Shown: positions 29,308-41,481, counted from the first letter of the stretch. The stretch is DNA of 64,000 nt from Candidatus Anammoximicrobium sp. (GCA_012515235.1 JAAYYU010000061.1:22370-86369), one strand, 5' to 3'. The notes: generated by a model from the letters alone, not told the origin. Numbers and translations are program-made.

Positions 29308-29928
29308 TTGGAAACGCTTGTGTTGGTCGATCTCCAGAACGATTTTCTACCCGGCGGCGCTCTGCCGGTGCCCGAGGGCGACCGGGTTGTGCCCGTGGCG
29401 AACCGGTTGATGCCCTTGTTCCCCCTGGTCGTCGCCACCCAGGACTGGCATCCCGCGGACCACCTGAGCTTTGCCAGCCAGCATCCGGGCAGGCGCGTCG
29501 GGGAGCAGGTCCAGGTGCGCGGCCTGGATCAGACCCTGTGGCCGGACCACTGCGTGCGGGAGACTTGGGGGGCGGACTTTGCTCCGGGCCTGGCAATTTG
29601 GCGCGTCCACCGGATCTTTCCCAAGGGCATCGACCGGGACATCGACAGCTACAGCGGCTTTTACGACAACGGGCATCTGCGGTCGACGGAATTGGGCGAG
29701 TTCCTGCGGGTGCGGAGCGTCCGCGGCGTTTGCGTGATGGGACTGGCCACCGATTACTGCGTCCAGTTCACGGCCTTGGACGCGCTGCAACAGGGCTTCC
29801 GCGTCCGCGTAATCAGCGCCGGCTGTCGCGGTGTGAACCTGCGGCCCGGAGACGCGGATCGGGCGCTGCAGCAGTTGCAGGTCGCGGGGGCGCAGATCGT
29901 CGCCGACCTGAACCCGGAGGATGTGTAA
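29308..29928 (+). CDS. pncA: Nicotinamidase (PncA-like isochorismatase fold), TTG start
   Basis: The start is TTG at 29308, chosen because GGGAGGAG lies at 29293-29300 and the protein then begins METLVLVDLQNDFLPGG. The product has 206 residues. Metal ligands are in 'TQDWHPADHLSF', the catalytic Lys is in 'FPKGID' and the nucleophilic Cys is in 'GLATDYCVQF'. It should hydrolyse nicotinamide to nicotinate for NAD salvage. It follows the sugar kinase by 86 bp. NAD supply for the dehydrogenase is a possible link, but chance adjacency is equally possible. Confidence 0.93.
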   Translation: METLVLVDLQNDFLPGGALPVPEGDRVVPVANRLMPLFPLVVATQDWHPADHLSFASQHPGRRVGEQVQVRGLDQTLWPDHCVRETWGADFAPGLAIWRVHRIFPKGIDRDIDSYSGFYDNGHLRSTELGEFLRVRSVRGVCVMGLATDYCVQFTALDALQQGFRVRVISAGCRGVNLRPGDADRALQQLQVAGAQIVADLNPEDV

Positions 29929-30030
29929 AGGCGCCGTCGCACTCGCCCGTTTGCCGGCCTGCCAGTTCGCCGGAGCGACGGGCAACCGCGGATTGGCGCA
30001 CACCGACGGACCTGCGGCCCGTCGGCAGCC

Positions 30031-30846
30031 TCAGTTGGCGGCCTCCTTCTCGTCAGGCTTCGCCGGTTTCTCGTCCTTCGCCGCTTCGTCCGCGGGTTCC
30101 GCTGGCGGTTCTTTTGCTTCCGGCTTGACGACGTCCGGCTTGCTGGATTCCGGCTTGCCGGATTCCGGTTCTTCTGCTTCCGGCTTGGCGGCTTCCGGTT
30201 CCGTTGCCGCCGGGGCCGCAGCTTGGCCTGCGTCTTCTCCGGCGAACTTCATGCTCATCGCCGCGACCGTCACGGCCGCCTGGTACTTGTCGAGTGTGTG
30301 GTGATACGCCTCTAGCCGCAACGTGTACGCTCGGCCGCCCGCGACCGTTTTCAGGGTCTGCTGGGCCACGACTTGATTTCTGCGTTTGGCGAACGTGACG
30401 TAGCGGGCAAAGTGGTGTTTGCCGAGTTGCACGGCGCGAACCGGTTCCTTGGGCTTCGGTTCCGACAACGACTCGGAGACTTGACGCACGAAGGCTTCGA
30501 CATTGTCCGGCGTCACCTCGTCGATACCCGCAGCGGACTCTTCGACCGACAACAGCACGCGTGGCAGGCTGTTGATTTCGGCATCCTTGGGTTTGAAGGC
30601 GACCAGGACGCCGCCGCCGGGATTGGCCCAATCCCAGCCCTTGGGCGCGGCGATTTCCAGCTTGCCTCCGTCCAGCGGCGGCAGGTAGTCGCCGATCTTG
30701 CTGGTCAGATCGTCGGAGGAGCTCTTTCCGCCCGCCCCGGACGTGCCCCCGCCTCCCGTGGTTCCTGCGCCTGGGCATCCGACGAGCAGGAGCGCGACGC
30801 TCACCACAAACAGGCTACCGACCTTGCCAACAGCGCCAGTCGTCAT
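30031..30846 (-). CDS. Putative lipoprotein with Pro/Glu/Lys-rich tail
   Basis: A 271-residue protein with a type II signal peptide; the lipobox LLVGC puts the lipidated Cys near residue 24. A Gly/Ser linker follows, then a compact domain ('GDYLPPLDGGKLEIAAPKGW'), and finally about 70 residues of Pro-Glu-Ala-Lys repeats that could span the cell wall or periplasm. GGAGG precedes the start. I do not recognise the domain. It is 17 bp downstream of the small basic protein gene, so the two are probably co-transcribed. Confidence 0.8.
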   Translation of the reverse strand: MTTGAVGKVGSLFVVSVALLLVGCPGAGTTGGGGTSGAGGKSSSDDLTSKIGDYLPPLDGGKLEIAAPKGWDWANPGGGVLVAFKPKDAEINSLPRVLLSVEESAAGIDEVTPDNVEAFVRQVSESLSEPKPKEPVRAVQLGKHHFARYVTFAKRRNQVVAQQTLKTVAGGRAYTLRLEAYHHTLDKYQAAVTVAAMSMKFAGEDAGQAAAPAATEPEAAKPEAEEPESGKPESSKPDVVKPEAKEPPAEPADEAAKDEKPAKPDEKEAAN

Positions 30847-30863
30847 ACTTGCAGTCCTCCGGG

Positions 30864-31187
30864 TTAGGTCTCGGCGATCTCTTCGCGGTGCTTGTGCAGG
30901 AAATGGGGCGTCTTGCCGCCTTGGCTCAGCTCATCCGCCTTTTTTTGGGCGGCGTTCTTCTGGTGATATTCAAACTTGGCGACGGGCTTCATGGCTTGGT
31001 TTACCACGTGCCAGTACAGCTTGACACGGACTACCTTGGCCTCAGCCGCGCGGCTTTTTCGTTTGGTCGCTCTCGGTTTGGCAGGCTTTTTGGCTTCGGC
31101 TTTCTTCTTTTCCTTCTCCGGTGCGGAACGCTCCGCCGCCTCGACCTCTTCGCGTAAAGCCTTGCGACTAATAACTTTGCGTGCCAT
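30864..31187 (-). CDS. Small Lys-rich basic protein of unknown function
   Basis: Starting at MARKVISRKALREE it has 107 residues. The N-terminal half is made of Lys, Ala, Arg and Glu. The C-terminal half has ordinary composition ('VKLYWHVVNQAMKPVAKFEY', then a predicted helix). The basic arm recalls histone-H1-like or nucleoid proteins, but that is only a compositional likeness. It sits upstream of the lipoprotein and divergent from the glycogen debranching enzyme. Function unknown. Confidence 0.7.
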   Translation of the reverse strand: MARKVISRKALREEVEAAERSAPEKEKKKAEAKKPAKPRATKRKSRAAEAKVVRVKLYWHVVNQAMKPVAKFEYHQKNAAQKKADELSQGGKTPHFLHKHREEIAET

Positions 31188-31545
31188 GGGACATCGCCTG
31201 AATCTAGGGCCGGCCACCGGAACCGGCGGGCGGCGCAAACAAATGGTAAAACGTGTCACCTTCCACGAGGCATCAAGATAACCGATTTTTTATCGGCTGG
31301 CCAGCAGTGGCTAGGCGCGTCGCGAGCGAAAGGCCACAATAGCGCCCCCGCGAAACATGCTAGAGTCTGCGTGACCGATCGAGCTTCGGTCGCAGGCAGA
31401 GTTTCGCGAGTCATTCCAGCCATCGGAGATCGGCGCGAAAATCGTGGCGGTCCTTCAAGCTCAACCTGCCTCGTCATGGATCACGGGTTAGGTTTGTGGG
31501 AGACGTTCGTTTGGAGCATTCCGTTTCGTCTGATGAGGTTGGTCT
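31188..31545. other. Divergent intergenic 358 bp, nothing recognised
   Basis: It lies between the small basic protein gene and the debranching enzyme gene. No clear promoter pair, RNA gene or terminator was seen. A GAGG ribosome-binding site about 8 bp before 31546 marks the right edge. Confidence 0.5.
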
Positions 31546-33672
<2,127 letters not shown>

Positions 33673-33694
33673 GGGTCGGACTGCAACGGAGCCA

Positions 33695-33730
33695 GGAAGC
33701 CCGGCTTTTTCAAAAAGCCGGGCTTCTTCG
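33695..33730 (+). terminator. Hairpin terminator after glgX
   Basis: The arm AAGCCCGGCTTTTT (33697-33710) is exactly complementary to 33712-33725 with a single base between. The pyrimidine-rich CTTCTTCGG follows. The symmetry means it could end transcription from either side. Confidence 0.7.
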
Positions 33731-33846
33731 GTTGTCGGCACGGCAGGCCGGAATACACTGGAAAGAGGCGGCTGTGGCGAGGATGGCTCGCTGACTCTTC
33801 GCCCGCTCCCAAGCGTCCCTGACATCCTCTCGCGGCCCTGCGTCCC

Positions 33847-35034
33847 ATGCCTGCGACACCGATCTACATGGACAACCACGCCACGACCCGCGTCGATCCG
33901 CGGGTCGTGGAGGCCATGCTGCCGTACCTGACGGAAAAATACGGCAATGCCGGGAGCACCAGCCACGTCTTCGGCTGGCAAGCCAAGGATGCGGTCGATG
34001 CGGCACGAGAGTCCATTGCGGACGCGATCGGCGCTACGCCGCGGGAGATTGTCTTTACCAGCGGAGCCACGGAGAGCAACAATCTGGCGATCCGGGGCGT
34101 GTGCGGGCGGCCGCAGCGGGGCGGCAAGCACCTGATCAGCGTCGCGACGGAGCATCGGGCGGTCTTGGAGCCGCTGGCCAAACTGGCGCACGACGGCTTC
34201 GAGATCACGCTCTTGCCGGTCAAACCGGACGGCGCCGCCGAGGCGGGCACGATCGACTTGAACCAGTTCGCCCAGGCGATCCGCGACGACACCCTGCTGG
34301 TTTCCGTGATGCTGGCCAACAACGAGATCGGCGTTTTGCAGCCGCTGGCGGAGATCGGGCGGATCTGCAAACAGCGAGGGGTGGTGCTGCACACGGACGC
34401 CACGCAGGCCGTGGGCAAAGTCCCCGTGGACGTGGACCTGCTGCAGGCCGACCTGATGAGTTTCACGGCGCACAAGATTTACGGCCCCAAGGGGATTGGA
34501 GCATTGTACGTGCGGCGGCGGGACCCCCAGGTACGGCTGGCGTCGCAGATCGACGGCGGACGTCAGGAAGCGGGCCGCCGCAGCGGAACCCTGAACGTGC
34601 CCGGCATCGTCGGCCTGGCAACCGCCCTGCAGCTGTGCCTGGCGGAGCTGGCGGCCGAGGCCGAGCGCTTGAGGCGACTGAGGGATCGGCTCTTCGCGGG
34701 ACTGCGCAGCCGGCTGGCGAACGTCGCGTTGAACGGGCCGGCGCTGGCGTGTGCCGAGTTGCGGTTGAGCAACAATCTGAACTGCAGCTTTGCCGGCGTC
34801 GACGGCGAAGCGTTGATGATGACCATGCGGGAGTTGGCCGTGTCCAGCGGCAGCGCGTGTACGTCGGCGGACCCGGAACCCAGTCACGTGCTGCGGGCCC
34901 TGGGCATCAGCGACGATTTAGCGCGGGCCAGCCTCCGCTTCGGCCTGGGACGATTCAACACGGACGAAGAAGTCGATTTCGCCATCGACCTCGTCGCCGA
35001 TTCCGTCCAGCGGCTGCTGAAACTCCACGGCTAA
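33847..35034 (+). CDS. iscS: Cysteine desulfurase (IscS/NifS family)
   Basis: A 395-residue PLP enzyme. 'MDNHATTRVDPRVVEAM' is the family opening, and 'TSGATESNNLAI' and 'HTDATQAVGKVPVDV' bind the cofactor. The Lys in 'SFTAHKIYGPKGIGALY' forms the Schiff base. The active Cys lies in 'SSGSACTSADPEPSH', where the longer loop favours group I (IscS/NifS) over SufS. It takes sulfur from cysteine for Fe-S clusters and tRNA thiolation. No iscU or other isc gene is adjacent, so the scaffold is elsewhere. Confidence 0.95.
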   Translation: MPATPIYMDNHATTRVDPRVVEAMLPYLTEKYGNAGSTSHVFGWQAKDAVDAARESIADAIGATPREIVFTSGATESNNLAIRGVCGRPQRGGKHLISVATEHRAVLEPLAKLAHDGFEITLLPVKPDGAAEAGTIDLNQFAQAIRDDTLLVSVMLANNEIGVLQPLAEIGRICKQRGVVLHTDATQAVGKVPVDVDLLQADLMSFTAHKIYGPKGIGALYVRRRDPQVRLASQIDGGRQEAGRRSGTLNVPGIVGLATALQLCLAELAAEAERLRRLRDRLFAGLRSRLANVALNGPALACAELRLSNNLNCSFAGVDGEALMMTMRELAVSSGSACTSADPEPSHVLRALGISDDLARASLRFGLGRFNTDEEVDFAIDLVADSVQRLLKLHG

Positions 35035-35210
35035 GCGACTTGACCGCGGCCGGCTGTTCACGCTTTCCATACTTTGTCAAGGAAATATCTCTTTCTGTTC
35101 TTCGTGGGATTCGCTTCGCCGGATTAAGTCCCGGCGGTCGGCAGGGTTGCGTCGGTGGCCGTCAATCCTGTGTCTCCCGTCCTCGAAAATCCGCACTTCG
35201 AACAGGCGTC

Positions 35211-35285
35211 TGCGAATTCGTGAGAATTCGCAGGCACCCGCGGTGTTCTGGCCCGCCGAAACCGCCGGAATTCTCGCGAATTCGG
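35211..35285. repeat. REP-like double palindrome built on GAATTC
   Basis: The first hairpin has perfect 9-bp arms (TGCGAATTC, 35211-35219, pairing with 35224-35232) and loop GTGA. The second has GAATTC arms (35268-35273 and 35278-35283) around TCGC, with outer C-G pairs. About 35 bp of GC-rich sequence separate them. The layout resembles a mobile palindromic element such as a REP pair. Confidence 0.6.
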
Positions 35286-35447
35286 CTGCGTTCAGCTTTG
35301 CAGCCCGCCGCCTAGCCCATCTCGCGGACCAGCTTCCTGCCAAAATGGCACGACCGCATTCGCCGTCTTTGCGATCAACGCCAGCGACACTCCCCCTGCA
35401 ATTTGTAAGTGGTTTCTAGAATTCAAGTTACACCTCGGTTGCGGCAC

Positions 35448-35464
35448 TTGGCACAAAGGTTGCT
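35448..35464 (+). promoter_or_regulatory. Sigma-54 (-24/-12) promoter of the first groEL
   Basis: TTGGCAC (35448-35454), 5 bp, then TTGCT (35460-35464) matches the TGGCAC-N5-TTGCW consensus with GG and GC exactly 10 bp apart. Transcription would start near 35475, leaving about 160 bp of leader before the GTG at 35635. Confidence 0.65.
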
Positions 35465-35634
35465 CTAAAAGCCGTCCCGTAAGTCAGTCTGCCAATACTG
35501 AAACAGTCTGCCTGCCGCTTCGATACTGACGCCGCCCGCGCGGACGGTGCTTGCCGCCGACGGATTAGGCGTGACGACGCCCGCGAAAGCGGCTTCCGAT
35601 TTTTCACTGTGTCAGCAATAGGAGGATTCCGGAC

Positions 35635-37311
35635 GTGGCAAAGCAAATGGTCTATGAGGACGATGCGCGACAATCGCTGATGGCCGGTGTGTCCAAACTG
35701 GCGAAGGCGGTTCGCAGTACGTTGGGACCGCGCGGTCGCAACGCCGTTCTGGACAAGGGTTGGGGTTCGCCGAAAGTCACCAAAGACGGGGTTACCGTCG
35801 CCGAAGATATCGACTTGGACGATCCCAACGAGAATCTCGGCGCCAAACTCGTCAAAGAGGTCGCCAGCAAAACGAACGACATCGCCGGCGACGGCACGAC
35901 GACGGCGACCATTCTGGCCGAGGCGATCTTCCGCGAAGGTCTGAAGATGGTCGCCGCCGGGTACGACCCGATGGCGCTCTCGCGGGGCATCTCCAAGGCG
36001 ACGGACGCCGTCGTGGAGTCCATCAAAAAGATGGCGGCTCCGATCGACGAGAAGAACAAGCGCGAGATTCAGCAGGTTGCCACGATTGCCGGCAACAACG
36101 ATCCGTCGATTGGCGCCGTGCTGGCGGACGCCTTCGTCAAGGTCGGCAAGAACGGCGTGATCACGGTCGAGGAAGGCCGCGGCAGCGAGACCACGGTCGA
36201 GGTGGTCGAAGGCATGCAGTTCGACCGCGGATTCCTGTCGCCCCACTTCGTCACCAACGAAGACGACGTGGCCGTCGAGTTGAACGATTGCTATGTGCTG
36301 ATCTACGAGGAAAAGATCTCGTCCAACAAGAAGCTGATCCCGCTCTTGGAAGCCATCAGCCGCGCCAAGAAGCCGTTGCTGATTATCGCCGAGGACGTCG
36401 AAGGCGAGGCGTTGGCGACGCTGGTCGTGAACAAGATGCGCGGCATTTTGAGCGTCTGTGCGGTCAAGTCGCCGGGCTATGGCGACCGCCGCAAGGCGAT
36501 GATGGGCGACATCGGCGTGCTGACCGGCGCTACGCCGATCTTCAAGGACCTGGGCATTGACCTGGAAAGCACGAAGCTCAGCGATCTGGGCCGGGCCAAG
36601 AAGATCAAGATCACGGCCGACGACACCGTGATCATCGGCGGCGCTGGCAAGAAGGACGCCATCGACGGGCGGGCAGAACAGATCCGCAAGGAAATTGAAA
36701 AGACCGACAGCGACTACGACCGCGAGAAACTGCAGGAGCGGTTGGCCAAGCTGGCTGGCGGCGTCGCGCAGATCAGTTGCGGGGCTGCTACCGAAACGGA
36801 GATGAAGGAGCGGAAGATGCTGCTGGAGGATGCCAAGGCGGCCACCCAGGCGGCCCTGGAGGAAGGCATCGTCCCCGGCGGCGGCGTGGCGCTGCTTCGC
36901 GCGGAGAAGGTTTTGGACAAGCTGGAAGTCACCGGCGACGAGGCGATGGGCGTCAAGATCGTGCGCAGCGTCTTGGACTATCCGTTGCGTTGCATCGCCG
37001 ACAACGCCGGCAAGGACGGTGCGGTGGTGGTCAGCAAGGTGCGTCGGCTGAAGGGCAAGAACGAAGGCTATGACGCCGACAAGGACTCGTACTGCGACCT
37101 GATCGAAGCCGGCGTGATCGACCCGGCCAAGGTCGTCCGGATCGCGTTGCAGAACGCCGCCAGCGTAGCCGGACTGCTGCTGACGACCGAAGCCCTGGTA
37201 ACCGACATTCCGAAGGAAGAAGAGCCCGCGGGCGCCGGTCACCACGACGACCACGGGATGGGCGGCATGGGCGGCATGGGAGGCATGGGCGGAATGGAAG
37301 GCATGATGTAA
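35635..37311 (+). CDS. groEL: Chaperonin GroEL, copy 1, with Gly-Gly-Met tail
   Basis: A 558-residue Hsp60 beginning at GTG after AGGAGG. The nucleotide-binding segment '[17 protein letters not shown]' is intact, as are '[12 protein letters not shown]' and the late '[11 protein letters not shown]'. The C-terminus is a His/Asp patch followed by repeated GGM, the flexible tail that lines the cavity floor. It folds cytoplasmic proteins with GroES. It is the first gene of the island and the only one with a recognisable sigma-54 promoter. It is distinct from the second GroEL, so the two rings may serve different clients. Confidence 0.97.
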   Translation: MAKQMVYEDDARQSLMAGVSKLAKAVRSTLGPRGRNAVLDKGWGSPKVTKDGVTVAEDIDLDDPNENLGAKLVKEVASKTNDIAGDGTTTATILAEAIFREGLKMVAAGYDPMALSRGISKATDAVVESIKKMAAPIDEKNKREIQQVATIAGNNDPSIGAVLADAFVKVGKNGVITVEEGRGSETTVEVVEGMQFDRGFLSPHFVTNEDDVAVELNDCYVLIYEEKISSNKKLIPLLEAISRAKKPLLIIAEDVEGEALATLVVNKMRGILSVCAVKSPGYGDRRKAMMGDIGVLTGATPIFKDLGIDLESTKLSDLGRAKKIKITADDTVIIGGAGKKDAIDGRAEQIRKEIEKTDSDYDREKLQERLAKLAGGVAQISCGAATETEMKERKMLLEDAKAATQAALEEGIVPGGGVALLRAEKVLDKLEVTGDEAMGVKIVRSVLDYPLRCIADNAGKDGAVVVSKVRRLKGKNEGYDADKDSYCDLIEAGVIDPAKVVRIALQNAASVAGLLLTTEALVTDIPKEEEPAGAGHHDDHGMGGMGGMGGMGGMEGMM

Positions 37312-37424
37312 GTCTCGCCGCCGGCTCGCGTCGCCGCCCGGCGCCACGAGTTGCGAGGCGACTTGGATAGACGGATTTTCCCTGCGAACAAATTACGAAA
37401 GACTCAAGAGGAAGGAATTCAACG

Positions 37425-37724
37425 ATGGCAAAGCTGAAGATTCGACCCCTGGACGATCGCGTGGTTGTTGAGCCGATGGAGGCCGAAGAGATGACGGCTG
37501 GCGGAATCGTACTGCCGGATACGGCCAAGGAAAAGCCGCAGCGCGGCAAGGTCGTGGCGGTCGGCCCCGGCAAGCTGCTGGACAACGGCCAGCGGGCCGA
37601 GATGTCGGTCGTGGTCGGCGACGAGGTGATCTACGGCAAGTACGGCGGAACGGATATCGAAGTGAACGGCGAGGAAGTCAAGATCCTTCGGGAGAGCGAC
37701 ATCCTGGCCAAGGTCGTCGACTGA
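37425..37724 (+). CDS. groES: Co-chaperonin GroES
   Basis: A 99-residue protein with the typical opening '[18 protein letters not shown]' and a mobile loop, '[17 protein letters not shown]'. The conserved '[16 protein letters not shown]' follows. It caps GroEL rings as a heptamer. AGGAAGGA precedes the ATG. It lies 113 bp after groEL copy 1 and 95 bp before groEL copy 2, so a single GroES could serve both. Confidence 0.97.
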   Translation: MAKLKIRPLDDRVVVEPMEAEEMTAGGIVLPDTAKEKPQRGKVVAVGPGKLLDNGQRAEMSVVVGDEVIYGKYGGTDIEVNGEEVKILRESDILAKVVD

Positions 37725-37819
37725 ACTGGCCAGCCTGTCGCACGTGCGGACCGGCCCCCGTCGGGCTGGTTCGCGAAACGGTTCAACGCACATACTCTCT
37801 CGAATAGGGGTTTTGGAAA

Positions 37820-39439
37820 GTGGCGAAGCAACTGCTGTTTGATGATCACGCCCGAGCCAGAATGATGGAAGGCGTCGACAAGCTGGCCAAAGCGGTCGCC
37901 ATCACGATGGGGCCGACCGGCAGAAACGTGATAATTAACAAATCGTACGGCGGCCCGACCGTCACCAAAGACGGCGTGACCGTGGCGAAAGAAGTCGAGT
38001 TGGAAGACCGCTTCGAGAACATGGGCGCGAAGCTGGTTGTGGAAGTGGCTCAGAAGACGTCCGACATCGCCGGCGACGGCACCACGACCGCCACCGTGTT
38101 GGCGCGGGCGATCTTCCGCGAGGGGTTGCGGAATATCGTGGCCGGCAGCAATCCGATGGCGATCCGCCGAGGGATCGAACGGGGCGTCGACGCCGCCGTC
38201 GAACAACTGTTCAAGATGGCCAAGCCGGTCACGAGCAAGGATGAAGTCGCCCAGGTGGGCGCGATCTCTGCCAACAACGACATGGCGATTGGCCAGCAAC
38301 TGGCCGACGCCCTGGAACGCGTCGGCAAAGACGGGGTGATTACGGTCGAGGAAGGCAAGACGACCGAAACCCAAGTCGAATTCGTGGACGGCATGCAGTT
38401 CGACAAGGGCTATATCTCTCCCTACTTCATCAACCGCACCTCCGACATGGATTGCGTGCTGGAGGACTGCTACATCCTGCTGCACGAGAAGAAGATCAGC
38501 AACCTGCGGGACCTGGTGCCGATCCTGGAAAAAGTCGCCCAGACGGCGAAGCCCTTGTTGATCATCGCCGAGGACGTGGATGCCGAAGCCCTGACGCTGC
38601 TGGTGGTGAACAAATTGCGGGGCGTGCTGAACGTGTGCGCCGTCAAGGCGCCGGGGTTCGGCGATCGCCGCAAGGCCATGCTGGGCGACATCGCCATCCT
38701 GATCGGCGGAACGCTGATCAGCGAGGATCTGGGCATCCAGTTGGAAAACCTGGAACTGTCGCAACTGGGCCGCGCCAAGAAAGTGACGGTGGACAAGGGC
38801 AGCACGACGATCGTGGAAGGCGCCGGCAAGCGGGCCGATATCGACAAGCGGTTGGCCCAGTTGAACCGTCAGATCGAGGAGACGGACAGCGAATACGACC
38901 GCGAGAAGTTGCAGGAACGGCTGGCCAAGCTGTCCGGCGGCGTGGCGGTGATCTCCGTCGGGGCGGAGACCGAGGCGGACATGAAGCAGAAGAAGGCCCG
39001 CATCGAGGACGCCCTGCACGCCACGCGAGCGGCGGTGGAAGAGGGCATCGTTCCGGGCGGTGGCGTGGCGCTGCTGCGTTGCCGCGAGGCGGTCGAGAAG
39101 TCCCGCGGGGCGGCCCGCGGCGACGAAAAGATCGGCGTGGATATCGTGCTGTCGGCGCTGGACACCCCGCTGAAGACGATCGTCTCCAACGGCGGCCTGG
39201 ACGGCTCGGTGGTCGCGGAGGAGGTCCGCGAGAAACCAGTCAACGTGGGCTACGACGCCAACACCAACGAGTACGTCGACATGTTCAAGGCGGGGATCAT
39301 CGACCCGGTGAAGGTCGTGCGAACGGCCTTGGGCAACGCGGCCAGCATCGCCAGCCTGTTGCTGACGACGGAAGCCTTGGTCACGACGTACGACAAGGAA
39401 GACAAGAAGAAGGCTCGCGTCGAAGGCAGCATCGCCTGA
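37820..39439 (+). CDS. groEL: Chaperonin GroEL, copy 2, lacking the GGM tail
   Basis: A 539-residue Hsp60 beginning at GTG. '[17 protein letters not shown]', '[17 protein letters not shown]' and '[12 protein letters not shown]' are intact. The C-terminus ends in a charged Lys/Arg stretch and Ile-Ala, with no Gly-Gly-Met repeats. The apical-domain sequence also differs from copy 1. Loss of the GGM tail is seen in specialised GroEL paralogs, so a distinct client set is plausible. A strong hairpin terminator follows 92 bp downstream. Confidence 0.97.
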   Translation: MAKQLLFDDHARARMMEGVDKLAKAVAITMGPTGRNVIINKSYGGPTVTKDGVTVAKEVELEDRFENMGAKLVVEVAQKTSDIAGDGTTTATVLARAIFREGLRNIVAGSNPMAIRRGIERGVDAAVEQLFKMAKPVTSKDEVAQVGAISANNDMAIGQQLADALERVGKDGVITVEEGKTTETQVEFVDGMQFDKGYISPYFINRTSDMDCVLEDCYILLHEKKISNLRDLVPILEKVAQTAKPLLIIAEDVDAEALTLLVVNKLRGVLNVCAVKAPGFGDRRKAMLGDIAILIGGTLISEDLGIQLENLELSQLGRAKKVTVDKGSTTIVEGAGKRADIDKRLAQLNRQIEETDSEYDREKLQERLAKLSGGVAVISVGAETEADMKQKKARIEDALHATRAAVEEGIVPGGGVALLRCREAVEKSRGAARGDEKIGVDIVLSALDTPLKTIVSNGGLDGSVVAEEVREKPVNVGYDANTNEYVDMFKAGIIDPVKVVRTALGNAASIASLLLTTEALVTTYDKEDKKKARVEGSIA

Positions 39440-39531
39440 CGCGCGGGCGCGGTCGCCAGTCTGTGTACCAGCGCAGGGACGCCTTTACGGAGATCACCGG
39501 ACGGTTCCGTGCGGTGCGACCGACAGACACG

Positions 39532-39566
39532 AAACGGGCCACTTCCAGGCGGGGTGGCCCGTTTTT
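39532..39566 (+). terminator. Rho-independent terminator after groEL copy 2
   Basis: The arms AAACGGGCCAC (39532-39542) and GTGGCCCGTTT (39554-39564) pair perfectly over 11 bp around an 11-nt loop and are followed by Ts. This ends the groEL-groES-groEL unit before dnaJ. Confidence 0.88.
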
Positions 39567-39604
39567 CTACGACGGAAGGTTTCTCGTCATGAGGTCCGTG
39601 AGCC

Positions 39605-40747
39605 ATGCCGACCATGACCGCCAAGCGTGATTATTACGAAGTGCTCGGCGTGTCGCGCAACGCGAGCGAAAAGGAAATCGCCGCCGCTTATCGCAAGCTG
39701 GCCATTCGCTATCATCCCGACAGCAATCCGGACGACGCGGATGCGACGGAGAAGTTCAAGGAAGCGGCCGAAGCCTACGAAGTCCTGAGCGACGCGGACA
39801 AACGGGCGCTGTACGACCAGTACGGGCACGCCGGCTTGGAAGCAGGCAACGCGGCTCCCCACTTTACGGACGTCGGCGACATCTTCGAGGCCTTCGGCGA
39901 CCTGTTCGGCTTCGGCGGACTCTTCGGCGGCGGAGGTGGCCGGCGACGGCCGCGGCAACGCCGCGGAGCGGACGTCCGCTGCGACGTGACGCTGGACCTG
40001 GAAGAAGCCGCCAAAGGCGTGACCAAGACCGTCGAATTCGCACGCAGTGCGCGGTGTGAGACGTGCCAGGGGTCCGGCAGCAAACCGGGTTCCCAGCGCG
40101 AGGTCTGCCGCCGTTGCGGCGGACGCGGCCAGGTGATTCAATCGGCAGGCATCTTGCGCGTCCAGACCACTTGCCCGTACTGCCACGGAGCAGGGTCGGT
40201 GATCTCCGATCCCTGCGGCGACTGCCGAGGCAACGGCTACGTGAAACAACGGGTCGAACTCGAAGTCGCCATTCCGGCCGGAATCGACGATTCCATGCGC
40301 GTGCGACTGGCCGGCGAGGGCGAACCCAGTCCGGACGGCGGGCCGCGCGGAGATTGCTACTGCTTTGTCACCGTCCGGCCGCACAGGCTGTTCCAACGAG
40401 ACGGCGACCATCTGCTGCTGCGACTGCCGGTGACGTACAGCCAAGCGGCCTTAGGCGCAAGGATCGAAGTCCCCACCCTCACGGGGCGGGCGGAATTGGA
40501 GATCCCGGCCGGCACGCAATCGGGCGAATTGTTCCGGCTGCGATCGCGCGGCATGCCCAACGTGCGCGGCGGCCCGATGGGCGACCTGATTGTGCAGACC
40601 TATATCGAAGTTCCCAAGAAGCTGACGCCGCGGCAGCAAGAACTGCTGCGGGAGTTGGCGGAGGTGGAAAACTCCCACGTTTCGCCGCAACGCAAGAGCT
40701 TCCTGGACAAACTGACCAGTTACTTCACGGGAGAAGGTGAATCGTAA
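39605..40747 (+). CDS. dnaJ: Chaperone DnaJ (Hsp40, type I)
   Basis: A 380-residue protein with all parts of type I DnaJ. The J-domain has the HPD motif ('IRYHPDSN'), and a Gly/Phe-rich linker follows ('[13 protein letters not shown]'). The zinc domain has four repeats: [24 protein letters not shown] and CGDCRGNG. The C-terminal substrate-binding region is complete. It stimulates the ATPase of DnaK, which is not in this window. It follows the groEL terminator, so it probably has its own promoter, and grpE follows 41 bp later. Confidence 0.97.
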   Translation: MPTMTAKRDYYEVLGVSRNASEKEIAAAYRKLAIRYHPDSNPDDADATEKFKEAAEAYEVLSDADKRALYDQYGHAGLEAGNAAPHFTDVGDIFEAFGDLFGFGGLFGGGGGRRRPRQRRGADVRCDVTLDLEEAAKGVTKTVEFARSARCETCQGSGSKPGSQREVCRRCGGRGQVIQSAGILRVQTTCPYCHGAGSVISDPCGDCRGNGYVKQRVELEVAIPAGIDDSMRVRLAGEGEPSPDGGPRGDCYCFVTVRPHRLFQRDGDHLLLRLPVTYSQAALGARIEVPTLTGRAELEIPAGTQSGELFRLRSRGMPNVRGGPMGDLIVQTYIEVPKKLTPRQQELLRELAEVENSHVSPQRKSFLDKLTSYFTGEGES

Positions 40748-40788
40748 GACGGCCGTATGACCTCCAGACAATCGGACATTCGCCAACG

Positions 40789-41481
40789 ATGATCAAGAGC
40801 ACTCATTCTCAGCCCCAAGAGACCCAGGCCGCCAAGAGCGACAGCCGCCCGCCGGAGACCGCTGATCCCACGCTCGGACAGCCGCCCAAGGACGGCCTTT
40901 CGTCCGAGACGGAAGCCCTGGGCGAAGCGATCAGCGAGGTGGCGACGGAAGCAGCCGAGGCTGCGGCAGCAGACCGGAAGTCGCCGCAGTCGCAGCAACT
41001 CCCAAGCCAATTGGCCGAGGCGGAGGATCGCGCCCTGAGGGCCTACGCCGAATTGGAGAACTACCGCAAACGCGCCAATCGGCTCTTGCAAGAAGAAGTG
41101 AAATACGCCCCCTTGCCGCTGCTGCGGGACCTGCTGCCCGTGGTGGACAACCTGGAACGGGCAATTCAGTCGGCAGACCAGAGTGGGGGTTCTGCAGGAC
41201 TGCTGGAAGGCGTTAAGATGGTGGCCCAGCAACTGCTGGCAGTGCTGGACCAGCACGACTGTCGGCGGATGGACCCCAAGGGTTCACCCTTCGATCCCCA
41301 CCTGCACGAAGCCGTGACTCAAATTCCCAGCCAGGACCTGCCCCCCGGAACGGTCGCGGAAGTGTTGCTGAGCGGATACCAGTTGCACGAGCGGGTCGTC
41401 CGACCGGCGCAGGTGCTGGTGTCGGCCCGGCCAGCCGCGAAGCCGGCGCCCGCAACGGGAGAAGAGGCAACGGAAAACTGA
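40789..41481 (+). CDS. grpE: Nucleotide exchange factor GrpE
   Basis: A 230-residue protein with a long disordered Gln/Glu/Ala-rich N-terminus (about 75 residues). A coiled coil ('DRALRAYAELENYRKRANR') and the beta-domain segment 'VAEVLLSGYQLHERVVRPAQ' follow. The family signature reads as GYxLHxRVxRPAxV, which is satisfied. It releases ADP from DnaK. It is probably co-transcribed with dnaJ. Confidence 0.95.
   Translation: MIKSTHSQPQETQAAKSDSRPPETADPTLGQPPKDGLSSETEALGEAISEVATEAAEAAAADRKSPQSQQLPSQLAEAEDRALRAYAELENYRKRANRLLQEEVKYAPLPLLRDLLPVVDNLERAIQSADQSGGSAGLLEGVKMVAQQLLAVLDQHDCRRMDPKGSPFDPHLHEAVTQIPSQDLPPGTVAEVLLSGYQLHERVVRPAQVLVSARPAAKPAPATGEEATEN

Larger units (their letters stand above)
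35035..35634. other. Intergenic 600 bp upstream of groEL
   Basis: It holds a pair of palindromic hairpins (35211-35285), a predicted sigma-54 promoter (35448-35464) and a roughly 160 bp leader. I looked for a CIRCE operator (TTAGCACTC with its inverted partner) and did not find one. Short open frames here look non-coding. Confidence 0.6.

Noticed and set aside
30100..30230. CRISPR-like short repeats
   Set aside because: They are in-frame Pro/Glu/Lys codon repeats of the lipoprotein tail, without spacers of constant length.
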